Both the position numbers and the translations under genes were made by a program. The notes beneath the pieces were generated by a model. That model ran no database searches. It was not told the DNA's origin and worked only from the letters and a program-made list of their open reading frames with translations. Shown here piece after piece: positions 52,254 through 61,520 of a DNA stretch of 64,000 nucleotides. Each line of letters opens with the position of its first letter. Position 1 is the stretch's first letter. The stretch comes from Desulfovibrio intestinalis (GTDB lineage Bacteria; Desulfobacterota; Desulfovibrionia; Desulfovibrionales; Desulfovibrionaceae), in NCBI RefSeq assembly GCF_014202345.1, contig NZ_JACHGO010000010.1:1-64000 (forward strand). Reading direction: 5' to 3'.

Positions 52254-55200
52254 CTATCGGGTTTGGCGTCTGTCGCGCAGCATTTGAACGGTATTGCGCC
52301 GTTTGTCGCCCCTCGTGTCAGCGGTTGGGGTATGCTCCTGTCTGCCTGCCGCCAGCAGATTGGCCTGAGCGGCTACAGTGGGAAATTCAAAAACGGTGAT
52401 GACTGGCAAATCTTTTGAAAAATGCTCGCGCAGCCGGTTTGTAAGCCGTACCGCCAGAAGCGAATTTCCGCCTGTTTCAAAGAAATTCTCATTGCGGCCG
52501 ACATGCTCGCGCGCCAGCGTTTCCGCCCACATGGCGGCAATTTGCAGTTCAAGATCATTGCGGGGCAACGCGATAGTGTGCGGGTCTTTTGCGGGTTTGT
52601 GGGCGCCTGCCTTGGCAGCAAGCGCAGTGCGGTCTACCTTGCCGTTGCCTGTCAGTGGCAGGCTGTCCACAGGAATAATGGCAGAGGGCAGCATGTAGGC
52701 CGGTACGCTGCGCTGTAAAAATGTCAGCAGCTCCGGCTCGTCGCTCAATCCATCCGTGTGCGGCACTACAAAGCATACCAAGCGCCTGGTTTCTCCTTCT
52801 CCGGCCACCACCGTAACGGCTTCGCGTACACTGGGGTGCCGCAGCAGGCAGGCTTCAATTTCACCCAGTTCAATCCGGTGCCCCTGGATTTTCACCTGAA
52901 AATCATCCCGGCCCAGAAACTCCAGTACTCCTTCGGGGCGGTGTCTTGCCATGTCGCCTGTTCTGTAGAGGCGTTCGCCCGTATGCGGATGGGTAACAAA
53001 GGCATTGGCGGTTTTGGTCTCGTCGTGCCAGTAGCCCAGAGCAAGCCCGATACCGCCGATGTAGAGATGGCCGGAAACCCAGTCCGGGCGTTGCCTCATT
53101 TGTGCATCAAGCACATACAGGCGCTGGTTTTTCAGGGGGCGGCCATAGGGGATGCTGGCCCAGTTCTCGCCGGGGGCTTCCACCGGGTAATGCGCCACTG
53201 ACCAGATAGAGGCCTCTGTAGCGCCTCCAAGGCTGACCAGATGCAGGGACGGAGCCAGTTTTTTCAAATTTTCCGGCAGATCTGTGGGGATCCAGTCACC
53301 GCTCAACAGGGCAAGGCGCAGGGCGGCTGGCAGCGTTTCGCTTGTGTCCGTCATGTGTGTTGCCAGCATATGCATGAGCGCTGGCACAGAATTCCACAGT
53401 GTCACATGATGCTCGTGTATCAGGCGTAACCAGTGGCCCGGCTCTTTAAGGCTCTGCGGATCGGGCATGACAAGCGCGCCGCCGCAGGCAAGCATGCCGA
53501 AAATGTCATATACGGACAGGTCAAACTGAAGGGCGGAAAGAGCGAGAATCCTGTCGGTGGCCCCCACATTGAAGCGGTCATTGATGTCCAGAATGGTGTT
53601 GGCAGCACCCCTGTGATCGATCATTACCCCTTTGGGTCTGCCGGTTGAGCCGGAAGTGTATATGACATAGGCCAGATCAGCGGGCTGCGGCGGCAGTTCT
53701 TCCATATCGTCGCGATCATCGGCGGCGTCCAGCGCGTCCACGGAAATGGTCTTGATGTTGTCAGGCCAGTGTATACGCGCGGCTACAGAAGATTGTGTAA
53801 AGACGACGCCAACCTCACTGTCGCGTAAAATCCAGTGCAGTCTTTCTTCGGGAGTATCAGGGGCCAACGGCAGGTACGCCGCGCCGGACATGAATATGGC
53901 AAGGCAGGCCACAACCTGTTCCCAGCCTTTTTCCATAACCACAGCCGCCAGAGTACGGGGCCGCAGCCCCTTCTGCATGGCCTCGCATGCCGCGGCCCGT
54001 GCAAGCTGGTTCAGATCACTGTAGCTGAGGGTTCGCGTACCGCTGACAAGCGCCATATCCTGCTGATGCAGGGCAAGCTGCTGTTTGAAGAGTTCCAGAA
54101 GCGTCGCTTCCTGCTGCACTTCGGTCGTGTGGTTGAATGCTTTGCGGATGTGTTGCTGGCTTTCGGGCAAAGCCGCAGGCGCTGCCAGTTCCCAGGTTTT
54201 TTCATCGGCAAGCGCGTGCAGCAGATTGATATAGACCTGGAACATGTGGTCGATCATCCCTTCAGGAAAAAGCCCCTTAACGGCGTCCCAGTTCAGCACC
54301 AGAGCGCCGTCCTGTTCGTAGGTCTGGTGGTCCAGCCATACTTGCGGCGTCTGGGCGCAGCCGGAGACCATATCGCCCAACCGTTTCAGGGCCGTTGCGC
54401 TTTTTTCGGACGATCCCGTTTTAACGGCCCCGGTAAAGACAACTGGCATGCCTTCCATGCGGCCGCCCGCGCGCCGCGTTTTTTCGCGCAAAACCTGAAC
54501 GCCGTTGAACAGCTTGTGGTCCATATCTTCCCACAACTGCCTTTGCAGTTCGCGGGCCCTGCCAGCAAAAGTGGGCGCGCTATTGCTGTCGACAGCAAGT
54601 AAAACCAGGGATGTAAAATCTCCCACAATGGCGTCCACCTGCTGGTGCATGGGCAGGCGGTTAAACTGGGTAAGATTCAGGGTGAAGCGGCTGTTCTGGC
54701 TCCACATGCCAAGAATTTCGGCATAGGCGCTGATGAGCAGGCCGGATGGGGTCACGCCAGCCTGTGCGGCGTTTTCTTTGATGCGGAACCACTGGCGGCT
54801 TTCAAGCACCTGGCTTTTTCTGACAAAGCCTGGGTTGTCCAGCTTCGAGGGCTGGCAGGCAAGGGGCAGGGCGGGAGCCGGAGGAAGTGTGTCTACCTTG
54901 GCCAGCCAGTATTCTCGATCCCGATGGTACTGTTCCGTCTGCGCAATGGCGCTTTCCGCCAGCACATAATCACGAAAGGTCAGTTCAAGGCCGGGGAGTT
55001 TGAGGCCGGGGTTGTCATAAAAGGCCATCCACTCCTCAACCAGCAAAAAGAAACTCCAGGCATCGGCAATGAGCGCGTCAAAATCCAGAAACAGCCTGGT
55101 GTGCGTGCCGTCAGGCCCTTGATATATGATGGCCCGTATGTCGAAGAGGGGCCAGGTATCCACAGAAAGCATCTGGCAGGACATGACCGTTCGTGTGCGC

Positions 55201-58200
55201 TTCAGTTCTGCTTCTGCCATATCACTGGCCGCAGAACGCATGTCGCGAACGTTTATGCGGTAGCCCGGAACCGTTTCAAGAACACGTTGTCCACTTTCAG
55301 ATAAAAAGACGGCGCGCAGCATGTCGTGCCGGGCGACAACCTTTTGGCATGCTGTTTCAAGCCGGGGGATATCCAGTTCCGTACTGTCAAATTCAAAAAA
55401 GATATGGCTGGAGACGTGCCCAAGTTCGTATGTGCCCATGCGGCCGATCCAGTAAGCATGCTGAATGTCGGTAAGGGGAAATGCCTTATGACGGGAGGCG
55501 GGGTCAGGCACGATGGCGGGAAGGGCGGTGTTGTTTTGTTCTTCTTTTCGCGCATGTGCCGCATGCTCCAGATGCGTGGCAATCTGGGCAATGGTGGGGG
55601 CGAGAAAAAGTTTGTCCAGAGGCAGCGTTAGCCCCAGATCACGGTGGATGCGCGACACCATGCGGGTCGCCAGCAGGGAATCGCCGCCACTCTGGAAAAA
55701 ATTGTCGTGTATGCCGACCCTGTTCTGCCCCAGCTCCTGCTGCCAGATAGCCGCCAGTTTCTGTTGCAGCAAGGACTGGGGCTCATCACCGGAAGCACGG
55801 TCTGCCTGCGCTGACGGATCAACCGCTGGCAGAGCCTTGCGGTCAACCTTGCCATTGGCGTTGAGGGGCAGCTTGTCCAGGGCAACATAGATTTCAGGAA
55901 CCATATACTCCGGCAGATTTTGCAGCAGAAATTCTGCCAGATCGCCCGAAGCCGTGTTTTCACTCTGGGCCACATAAGCTACAAGGCGGCGTGTTCCGTG
56001 CTCATTATTTACGGCGGTTACCGCTGCTTGCAGGATGTTCGGGTGACGCAGCAGCGCGGCTTCTATTTCACCCGGTTCAATGCGGTGGCCCCTGATTTTC
56101 AGTTGAAAATCCATGCGGCCGAGAAATTCTATGGTGCCGTCAGGCCAGTAACGGCCAAGATCGCCTGTGCGGTACCACCGTTGCCCGTCAAGATTGATAA
56201 AGCGCTGTGCCGTAAGGTCTGCATCACCAACGTAGCCTCGGGCTACGCCAGCGCCGCCAATCCACAGTTCGCCGGGCCGCCAGGGGGGGCAGTCGCGGCC
56301 CCGCTGGTCCACAACCCGGTAGCGCTGGCTGGGCAAAGGGTTGCCGTAAGGAATGGAAGTCCAGTGTGCTGGCGGCACAGACGTAACATGAAAGATATTT
56401 GACCAGATGGCGGCTTCTGTTGCTCCGCCCATTGCCACAAATAGGCATTGGGGCGCGCGATTCCAGAGCTTTTCCGGCAGATCCAGCGGGATTCTGTCGC
56501 CAGAGAGCATGCTCACGCGCAGGGGAAGCTGGCCCGACTGCGGGGCGTCCTCAGCTGCTGTCAGCAGCATGTCCAGCAGGATGGGAACAGAATTCCAAAT
56601 GGTTACACGGTGACGCAGTATTATGGCATGCCATACGGCAGCGTCGCGCCATGCTTCATCCGGCACCAGTACAACCTGGCCCCCGGCTCCGAGCACGCCA
56701 AAAATGTCATAAACTGACAGGTCGAATTCCAGCGCGGATACGGCAAGCACCCGGTCATGTTCCGTCACATTCGCCTGACTGTTTACCGCTTGCACGGTAT
56801 TCCAGGCTGCCGCGTGCTCTATGGCGACGCCCTTGGGCATGCCAGTGGAGCCAGAGGTAAAGATTATATAGGCAAGCGTGCCGCTTCCTGCGTATTCTGG
56901 ATGCGGAAGTGGCTTCACGGTTGCGCTTTCGGCCACATCCAGAAGGGTGGCAGTGCCGGGCCATTTCTGCCCGGCCGCCAGCCCCGCCGTGGTCAGAACA
57001 AAGCGCACATCGGCCTTGCGGTGCATATATTCCATGCGTGATACGGGCTGGCGCGGACTTATGGGCACATAGCATGCCCCGCTTGCGAGCACGCCAAGCA
57101 CTGCCGCCACCTGATCCACGCCGCGCGGCAAGGTTACCGCTACTGAATCACCGGGGCTGACGCCGTTTTTTTGCAGCAGGGCTGCAATGCGCAAAGCCTG
57201 CTGGGCGAGCGCTTCATAACTCACTGTGGCTCCGGACGTTCCGTCCAGAAGCGCCGCTCGCTCGCCGTGCCTTTTTGCCTGAGCAAAAAAACTGGCGTGC
57301 AGATGGTTTGAAATGTCCTCTACGGGCTGCGCTTCAGCAGGGGCATGCGGTGTATGCAATGGGATGGGGATGTCTTTGTTCAGACTGTCTTCATCATCTT
57401 CAAGTATGGCCATCAGCCTTTGCATGTACGCGGAAAACAAGGCATCAAGCATGCCCTCGGGGAAAAGCTCCTCAATGGCGTCCATTGCAAAAAGAATTTC
57501 ATTTTCAATATCATGAACTTGAAAATCAAGGCTTACCTGCGGTGTTTGAGATATCATATATCCCAGCTTGCCCAGGGTTTCGCTGCACTGCTTGTCCACC
57601 AGCCGCATTCCCAGAGTGCAGGCAAAAACCACCTGGGGCGTATCGCTTTCGGCAGCGCCGTTTCTGGCCAGATCACGCAGTACTCGCACTCCGGAATAGG
57701 CTGCGTGTGCAGCATCTTCATGAAAGCGCGTCTGAATGGCTTTTGCTCTTTCCCAAAAGGGCAGATCTGTATGTTCGACTGTCAGAAGAAGAATATTGGT
57801 GAAGTCGGCCACCATAGCATCAATGCCTGCACCGTAGGGTTGCCGATTGAACAGGGGCATGTTCACAAAGAAGCGTGACTCGCTGCTCCATCGCTCCAGA
57901 GTGTCAACATAGATGGTCAGCAGAGCCATAGCTGGTGTAATGCCCCGGCGCAGGGCGTTTTGCTCCACACGTTGCCAGTGCTTCCGGTCGAGGCGGTGGC
58001 TTCTGCGTACAAAGAGGGGGCGCTCGATATCCCGCGGATTTTTTTTCATTGGCAGCCGGGGGGCGTGAGGCAGGCTGTCTACCCGCTGCTTCCAGTATTT
58101 TTCCGCAATGGTTCGCTCATTGGCACGGTGTGTTTTCTCGTGCTCAAGATATGCGGCAAAACTCCAGTTTTGTGCGGCTGGCAGGGGCTTGCCGCTATAT

Positions 58201-58964
58201 GCAAAAGAAAGGTCGCGCAAAATATTATACAGGCTTTGCAGGTCTGCTACCAAGAGGTCCACATCCAGATGAATGCGTGTAGCATTTTGGGGCAGCAGGC
58301 TCAGGGTGATGCCCATAACCTCGCCTGCTTCTACCTGGAGCCGGCGATGCGAGAGCGCACTTCTAATAGCCAGCATCTGGTCATCAGCTTCTTGAGAAGA
58401 GAGGTGTCTGATATTCAGAACTTCCAGTTTGGGCGGCGTGTAAGCAGAAGGAATTTTTTGTGTGCCGTCTTCCAGAAAGTGAGCACGAAGCATGGGATGG
58501 CGGTCTATCACACTATGCCATGCCTGCTCCAGACGGCGCGGGTCAATGTTGCTGCCGTCAAGTTCCAGATAGGCGTGGCAGCCAACACCGCCCAGCAGCT
58601 GATTGTCCCTGCGTCCAACCCAGTAGGCATATTGCACGTCAGTCAGGGGAAAGGGATCTGCCGACAGGGCTTGTTCCTGGGCGGCAGCGGATATCCGCTG
58701 GTTTGAGCGCCCGGAAGATTTTTTCTCGAGAAGGGGCATCCAGTCTTTGAGGCAGGGGGAGGCCATAAGTTCTGCAAAGGTGACGCTCGACCCGGCCTTG
58801 CGCCAGTTGTTGACAAGCCGCATGATTTTCATGGAGTCGAGTCCCAGACCAATGAGGTTGTCATTGTCTGTAAATTCCGCTGCGCCCATGAGCATGTTCT
58901 GTACCGTCCGACGCACATCGGCATATATGGGCGTTGTCGCGTTAGATTTCTGGCTGCACTCCAT
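52254..58964 (-). CDS. NRPS ArCP-Cy-A-PCP-Cy-A-PCP, starter and two cysteine modules (HMWP2-like)
   Basis: 2236 residues from ATG 58964, chosen because GAGGG lies just upstream; a TTG 51 bases earlier is weaker. Aryl carrier domain (1-85, Ser44 in GLDSM), Cy1 (about 103-530, D236-LLVA-D241), A1 (about 555-1050), PCP1 (Ser1096), Cy2 (about 1160-1580, DALIAD), A2 (about 1620-2110), PCP2 (about 2140-2215). Both A domains have FDLSVYDIFG, WNSVP and GGATEA-IWS, predicting cysteine; A1 has LSGDRIP where the others have LSGDWIP. Yersiniabactin HMWP2 has one A domain for both positions, whereas here each module has its own. The protein builds salicyl-bis-thiazoline for the PKS, whose gene starts 20 bases later. 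Confidence 0.93.
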   Translation of the reverse strand: MECSQKSNATTPIYADVRRTVQNMLMGAAEFTDNDNLIGLGLDSMKIMRLVNNWRKAGSSVTFAELMASPCLKDWMPLLEKKSSGRSNQRISAAAQEQALSADPFPLTDVQYAYWVGRRDNQLLGGVGCHAYLELDGSNIDPRRLEQAWHSVIDRHPMLRAHFLEDGTQKIPSAYTPPKLEVLNIRHLSSQEADDQMLAIRSALSHRRLQVEAGEVMGITLSLLPQNATRIHLDVDLLVADLQSLYNILRDLSFAYSGKPLPAAQNWSFAAYLEHEKTHRANERTIAEKYWKQRVDSLPHAPRLPMKKNPRDIERPLFVRRSHRLDRKHWQRVEQNALRRGITPAMALLTIYVDTLERWSSESRFFVNMPLFNRQPYGAGIDAMVADFTNILLLTVEHTDLPFWERAKAIQTRFHEDAAHAAYSGVRVLRDLARNGAAESDTPQVVFACTLGMRLVDKQCSETLGKLGYMISQTPQVSLDFQVHDIENEILFAMDAIEELFPEGMLDALFSAYMQRLMAILEDDEDSLNKDIPIPLHTPHAPAEAQPVEDISNHLHASFFAQAKRHGERAALLDGTSGATVSYEALAQQALRIAALLQKNGVSPGDSVAVTLPRGVDQVAAVLGVLASGACYVPISPRQPVSRMEYMHRKADVRFVLTTAGLAAGQKWPGTATLLDVAESATVKPLPHPEYAGSGTLAYIIFTSGSTGMPKGVAIEHAAAWNTVQAVNSQANVTEHDRVLAVSALEFDLSVYDIFGVLGAGGQVVLVPDEAWRDAAVWHAIILRHRVTIWNSVPILLDMLLTAAEDAPQSGQLPLRVSMLSGDRIPLDLPEKLWNRAPQCLFVAMGGATEAAIWSNIFHVTSVPPAHWTSIPYGNPLPSQRYRVVDQRGRDCPPWRPGELWIGGAGVARGYVGDADLTAQRFINLDGQRWYRTGDLGRYWPDGTIEFLGRMDFQLKIRGHRIEPGEIEAALLRHPNILQAAVTAVNNEHGTRRLVAYVAQSENTASGDLAEFLLQNLPEYMVPEIYVALDKLPLNANGKVDRKALPAVDPSAQADRASGDEPQSLLQQKLAAIWQQELGQNRVGIHDNFFQSGGDSLLATRMVSRIHRDLGLTLPLDKLFLAPTIAQIATHLEHAAHARKEEQNNTALPAIVPDPASRHKAFPLTDIQHAYWIGRMGTYELGHVSSHIFFEFDSTELDIPRLETACQKVVARHDMLRAVFLSESGQRVLETVPGYRINVRDMRSAASDMAEAELKRTRTVMSCQMLSVDTWPLFDIRAIIYQGPDGTHTRLFLDFDALIADAWSFFLLVEEWMAFYDNPGLKLPGLELTFRDYVLAESAIAQTEQYHRDREYWLAKVDTLPPAPALPLACQPSKLDNPGFVRKSQVLESRQWFRIKENAAQAGVTPSGLLISAYAEILGMWSQNSRFTLNLTQFNRLPMHQQVDAIVGDFTSLVLLAVDSNSAPTFAGRARELQRQLWEDMDHKLFNGVQVLREKTRRAGGRMEGMPVVFTGAVKTGSSEKSATALKRLGDMVSGCAQTPQVWLDHQTYEQDGALVLNWDAVKGLFPEGMIDHMFQVYINLLHALADEKTWELAAPAALPESQQHIRKAFNHTTEVQQEATLLELFKQQLALHQQDMALVSGTRTLSYSDLNQLARAAACEAMQKGLRPRTLAAVVMEKGWEQVVACLAIFMSGAAYLPLAPDTPEERLHWILRDSEVGVVFTQSSVAARIHWPDNIKTISVDALDAADDRDDMEELPPQPADLAYVIYTSGSTGRPKGVMIDHRGAANTILDINDRFNVGATDRILALSALQFDLSVYDIFGMLACGGALVMPDPQSLKEPGHWLRLIHEHHVTLWNSVPALMHMLATHMTDTSETLPAALRLALLSGDWIPTDLPENLKKLAPSLHLVSLGGATEASIWSVAHYPVEAPGENWASIPYGRPLKNQRLYVLDAQMRQRPDWVSGHLYIGGIGLALGYWHDETKTANAFVTHPHTGERLYRTGDMARHRPEGVLEFLGRDDFQVKIQGHRIELGEIEACLLRHPSVREAVTVVAGEGETRRLVCFVVPHTDGLSDEPELLTFLQRSVPAYMLPSAIIPVDSLPLTGNGKVDRTALAAKAGAHKPAKDPHTIALPRNDLELQIAAMWAETLAREHVGRNENFFETGGNSLLAVRLTNRLREHFSKDLPVITVFEFPTVAAQANLLAAGRQEHTPTADTRGDKRRNTVQMLRDRRQTR

Positions 58965-59057
58965 TGTTGCCCTCATGCTGAGTAAGTTTACATAAATGGT
59001 TGCACGAAAATCCAAAAGGAGCCGTTCAATACGGCAGGCTCGTCAATGCGGGGCCTG

Positions 59058-60671
59058 TCAGGAATGGAACGGCGCTGACATCTCCGAAAGTTTGCGTTTG
59101 TTGATTTTGCCAATGCTGGTGACGGGCCACGCCTCTATGTGTTCAAGCTGATCCGGGAATTTATGGCGGGGAACGCCATTGGCCTCTAAAAAGCCGTATA
59201 GCTGCACCAGGGTGAGGTGCTGCCCGTTTGCGGGAATGATCCATGCACAAAGGCGCTCGCCGAGGTCCGCGTCAGGGGTGCCCACAACGGCGGCATCCTG
59301 AACCAGGGGGTGTGCGCGCAGATGATTCTCTACCTCCACGGCAGCGATTTTTTCTCCATTTCTGTTGATCTGATCCTTGATTCTGCCGCGGATCTGTAAA
59401 TTCCCCTGTGGCGTTATTCTGGCGATGTCGCCAGTGCGGTAGTATCCGTCTCTGGTTATGGCGCGGGAGTTTGCTTCAGGGGCTTCGTAATATCCGCCTA
59501 TGGTGTACGGGCCGCGCACCAGAAGCTCGCCTTCTTCACCGGGGGGCACGTCATTGTCATTGGCATCGACAAAACGGAGTTCGTCATCAGCGCAAACAGG
59601 GCGGCCCTGGGTATTCAGGATGACGTCTGGCGGATCATCTGGCGAAGTTACGCAAATCAGGCCTTCGGCCGTGCCGAATACCTGTTGCAGACGGCACCCC
59701 AGAACAGGCGTCACCCTGGCTGCCACAGAGGGATCCAGCGGAGCGCCGCCAATCTGCAAGAGCTGAAGACTTGAAAGGTCAGCCCGTTCCCACTCACGCG
59801 CCTCAAGCCACAGGTTCAGCAGAGAGGGCACAAGGGCAGTGTGAGTTACTTTTTCGCTTTCAATAAGTTCAAAAGCTTCGTCGCAGCTTGTTGATTGGCA
59901 CATGACCACGCGCCCGCCCGAACTCAGCGCGCCCAGTATTCCTGGGCAACAGAGCGTAAAGTTGTGCGCTGCGGGTAAAACCGCCATATAGACGCTGTTG
60001 TGGTTCATGCCGCAACGTTCGGCAGTGGCGCGCGCAACGTAGGCGTAATCCGTATGTCGTCGGGGTATAAGCTTGGGTGTGCCTGTTGTTCCCCCAGAGA
60101 TAAGCAGCAGTGCGGTATCCTGATACTCTGGTTCGTCGAGATCTGTAGGCTGTGTGCCGCGTATATCTGAAAGCGCGAGCGTGCCGGGTGTGCGGCCATC
60201 GTCAGAAATGAGGTGTTTGATAAAAGGATACTTGCGCCCGATGCGTTGCTGCATAGGCCCATAATCAAAGCCAAGGTGCGTGCTGGTTGTTATATAGGCG
60301 ACCGGTTTAGCATGAGCGCACAAGGCGTCGATGTCTGCCTCACGGCTTGCAGGCATGGTCAAAACGGGTATGGCCCCAAGACGGAACAGAGCGAAAATGC
60401 AGACAACAAATTCTGCCTTGTTGGCGAGTTGGAGCAAAACCCTGTCGCCACGGCAAATTCCCAGAAGGGAAAAGCCCGAAGCCAGTGCATCTGCGGCAGT
60501 ATCAAGATCACGATATGTCAGGCGATTGTTGCTATCAACAATGGCAACGGCCTCTCCATATCTTTTGGCCCAGTCCTTCAACTCTTGGCCCAGGGTTTTC
60601 GTGTGCCAGTAGCCTTTTTGCACATACTGCTGCACGGGAACTTGCCAATTATTAAAATGCTCCACCCTCAT
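59058..60671 (-). CDS. ybtE: Salicylate-AMP ligase (YbtE/PchD-like)
   Basis: 537-residue stand-alone adenylating enzyme that activates salicylate and loads it on the aryl carrier domain. ATP-binding loop LLISGGTTGTPKLIPR (about 190), AAHNFTLCCPG (about 235), YRTGDIAR (about 415) and the C-terminal Lys in GKINKRKL. In 2,3-dihydroxybenzoate enzymes (EntE, DhbE) the residue before PG is Ser; here it is Cys, as in the salicylate enzymes YbtE, PchD and MbtA. AEGLI, where DHB enzymes have AEGLV, agrees. The start has GGAGG upstream. It is the first gene of the long leftward operon and the partner of pchBA. Confidence 0.93.
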   Translation of the reverse strand: MRVEHFNNWQVPVQQYVQKGYWHTKTLGQELKDWAKRYGEAVAIVDSNNRLTYRDLDTAADALASGFSLLGICRGDRVLLQLANKAEFVVCIFALFRLGAIPVLTMPASREADIDALCAHAKPVAYITTSTHLGFDYGPMQQRIGRKYPFIKHLISDDGRTPGTLALSDIRGTQPTDLDEPEYQDTALLLISGGTTGTPKLIPRRHTDYAYVARATAERCGMNHNSVYMAVLPAAHNFTLCCPGILGALSSGGRVVMCQSTSCDEAFELIESEKVTHTALVPSLLNLWLEAREWERADLSSLQLLQIGGAPLDPSVAARVTPVLGCRLQQVFGTAEGLICVTSPDDPPDVILNTQGRPVCADDELRFVDANDNDVPPGEEGELLVRGPYTIGGYYEAPEANSRAITRDGYYRTGDIARITPQGNLQIRGRIKDQINRNGEKIAAVEVENHLRAHPLVQDAAVVGTPDADLGERLCAWIIPANGQHLTLVQLYGFLEANGVPRHKFPDQLEHIEAWPVTSIGKINKRKLSEMSAPFHS

Positions 60672-61172
60672 TTAGCCTCCAATCATTAATACTGGTAGAC
60701 GTGGTTGTTTGCAGCGGCTGTCGGACGTTAGAATAGCTTAATTGAACGTGGCTGCCTGCGCTGAGCGGGTTTTGCTGAAGCTCTGCATCATGAAGCAGAG
60801 CACAGTGTTTTGGATCTGGGGTTGCTGGGCACAAACTCCTTCGGCCTTTAGGGGTAGTCAGTTACCGAGGCGATCGGCGTGGCTTCCCTGTATCGGCTGA
60901 GTGCTCGGAAAAATCTGTTAACCTTCTCAGCTTCAAATATAGGCGAATTGCAGATATTAAGAGAAATAAAATTCAATTTCAATTTCAATAAAGTAAAAAA
61001 ATACTCTGGTCAACCCGCAAAGCACTAAATGTTGATTGCTCAAACTGTTAGTAAGAATCAAAACTGGTATGGAAAGGGTTTGGCATGAGGCAATGCTTTT
61101 TGAATGTCGTGCAAATATTCGGGTGAGCATAGGGGGTGGCTTTGAAGGGGCAAGGAGCAAGGCAGCATAAAT
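60672..61172. other. Promoter and leader region of the siderophore operon
   Basis: No gene. A hairpin, GCTCTGC (60780-60786) with GCAGAGC (60795-60801), lies in the probable 5' leader of the AMP-ligase mRNA. The iron motif is at 60967. The stretch from about 60930 to 61070 is A+T-rich. Confidence 0.5.
60967..60987 (-). promoter_or_regulatory. Candidate Fur box upstream of the main siderophore operon
   Basis: On the minus strand the 21 bases begin TGAAATTGAAATTGAATTT, three phased TGAAAT-like hexamers, matching the motif at the four other iron-related promoters. It lies about 300 bases before the AMP-ligase start. Confidence 0.6.
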
Positions 61173-61206
61173 AAAAAAGCCTTACGGTTCGTCTCGTAAG
61201 GGCTTT
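61173..61206. terminator. Terminator-like hairpin next to the left tRNA remnant
   Basis: AAGCCTTACG and CGTAAGGGCTT arms. The sequence is a slightly decayed copy of the hairpin at 63128-63158, and both sit immediately left of a tRNA-fMet 3' fragment. Confidence 0.65.
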
Positions 61207-61212
61207 AATAAC

Positions 61213-61256
61213 CAGGTTATGTGGCAGATTTGAATCTACGAGCTGATGAGCCCCTC
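61213..61256 (-). pseudogene. Decayed 3' part of an initiator tRNA (old attachment site)
   Basis: The minus strand reads GGGCTCAT (anticodon side), then CGTAGATTCAAATCTGCC, the T-arm with its TTCAAAT loop, then ACATAACC. It corresponds to the 3' half of tRNA-fMet but with lost bases in the anticodon and acceptor stems. With the adjoining terminator copy it duplicates the arrangement at 63128-63211. Confidence 0.55.
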
Positions 61257-61520
61257 AGCATCTTGATTTTGTTTTTCCTGCCTACTCAATGGGCTTAATC
61301 TCATTTAATCACATTATATTGTAAAGTCTATAATACTGTATATTGTCGGCTATACCAAAGGTCACACCACAAGAAAGGTGCAAAAAAGCCATACTACGGG
61401 ACGGCGGGTTGCCAAGGAATAAAGGTGTTTTAGGCACCTGTGAGAAAGCAAATCACACAGCCGGGGGATAGTGAAGCTTTGGGAGGCGGGAAAGGCAGGC
61501 TAGCCATAAAAGGAATCATC

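Noticed and set aside
60780..60801. Riboswitch in front of the siderophore operon
   Set aside because: Only a single short hairpin is visible; no conserved riboswitch core could be recognised, so it is listed only as a hairpin.
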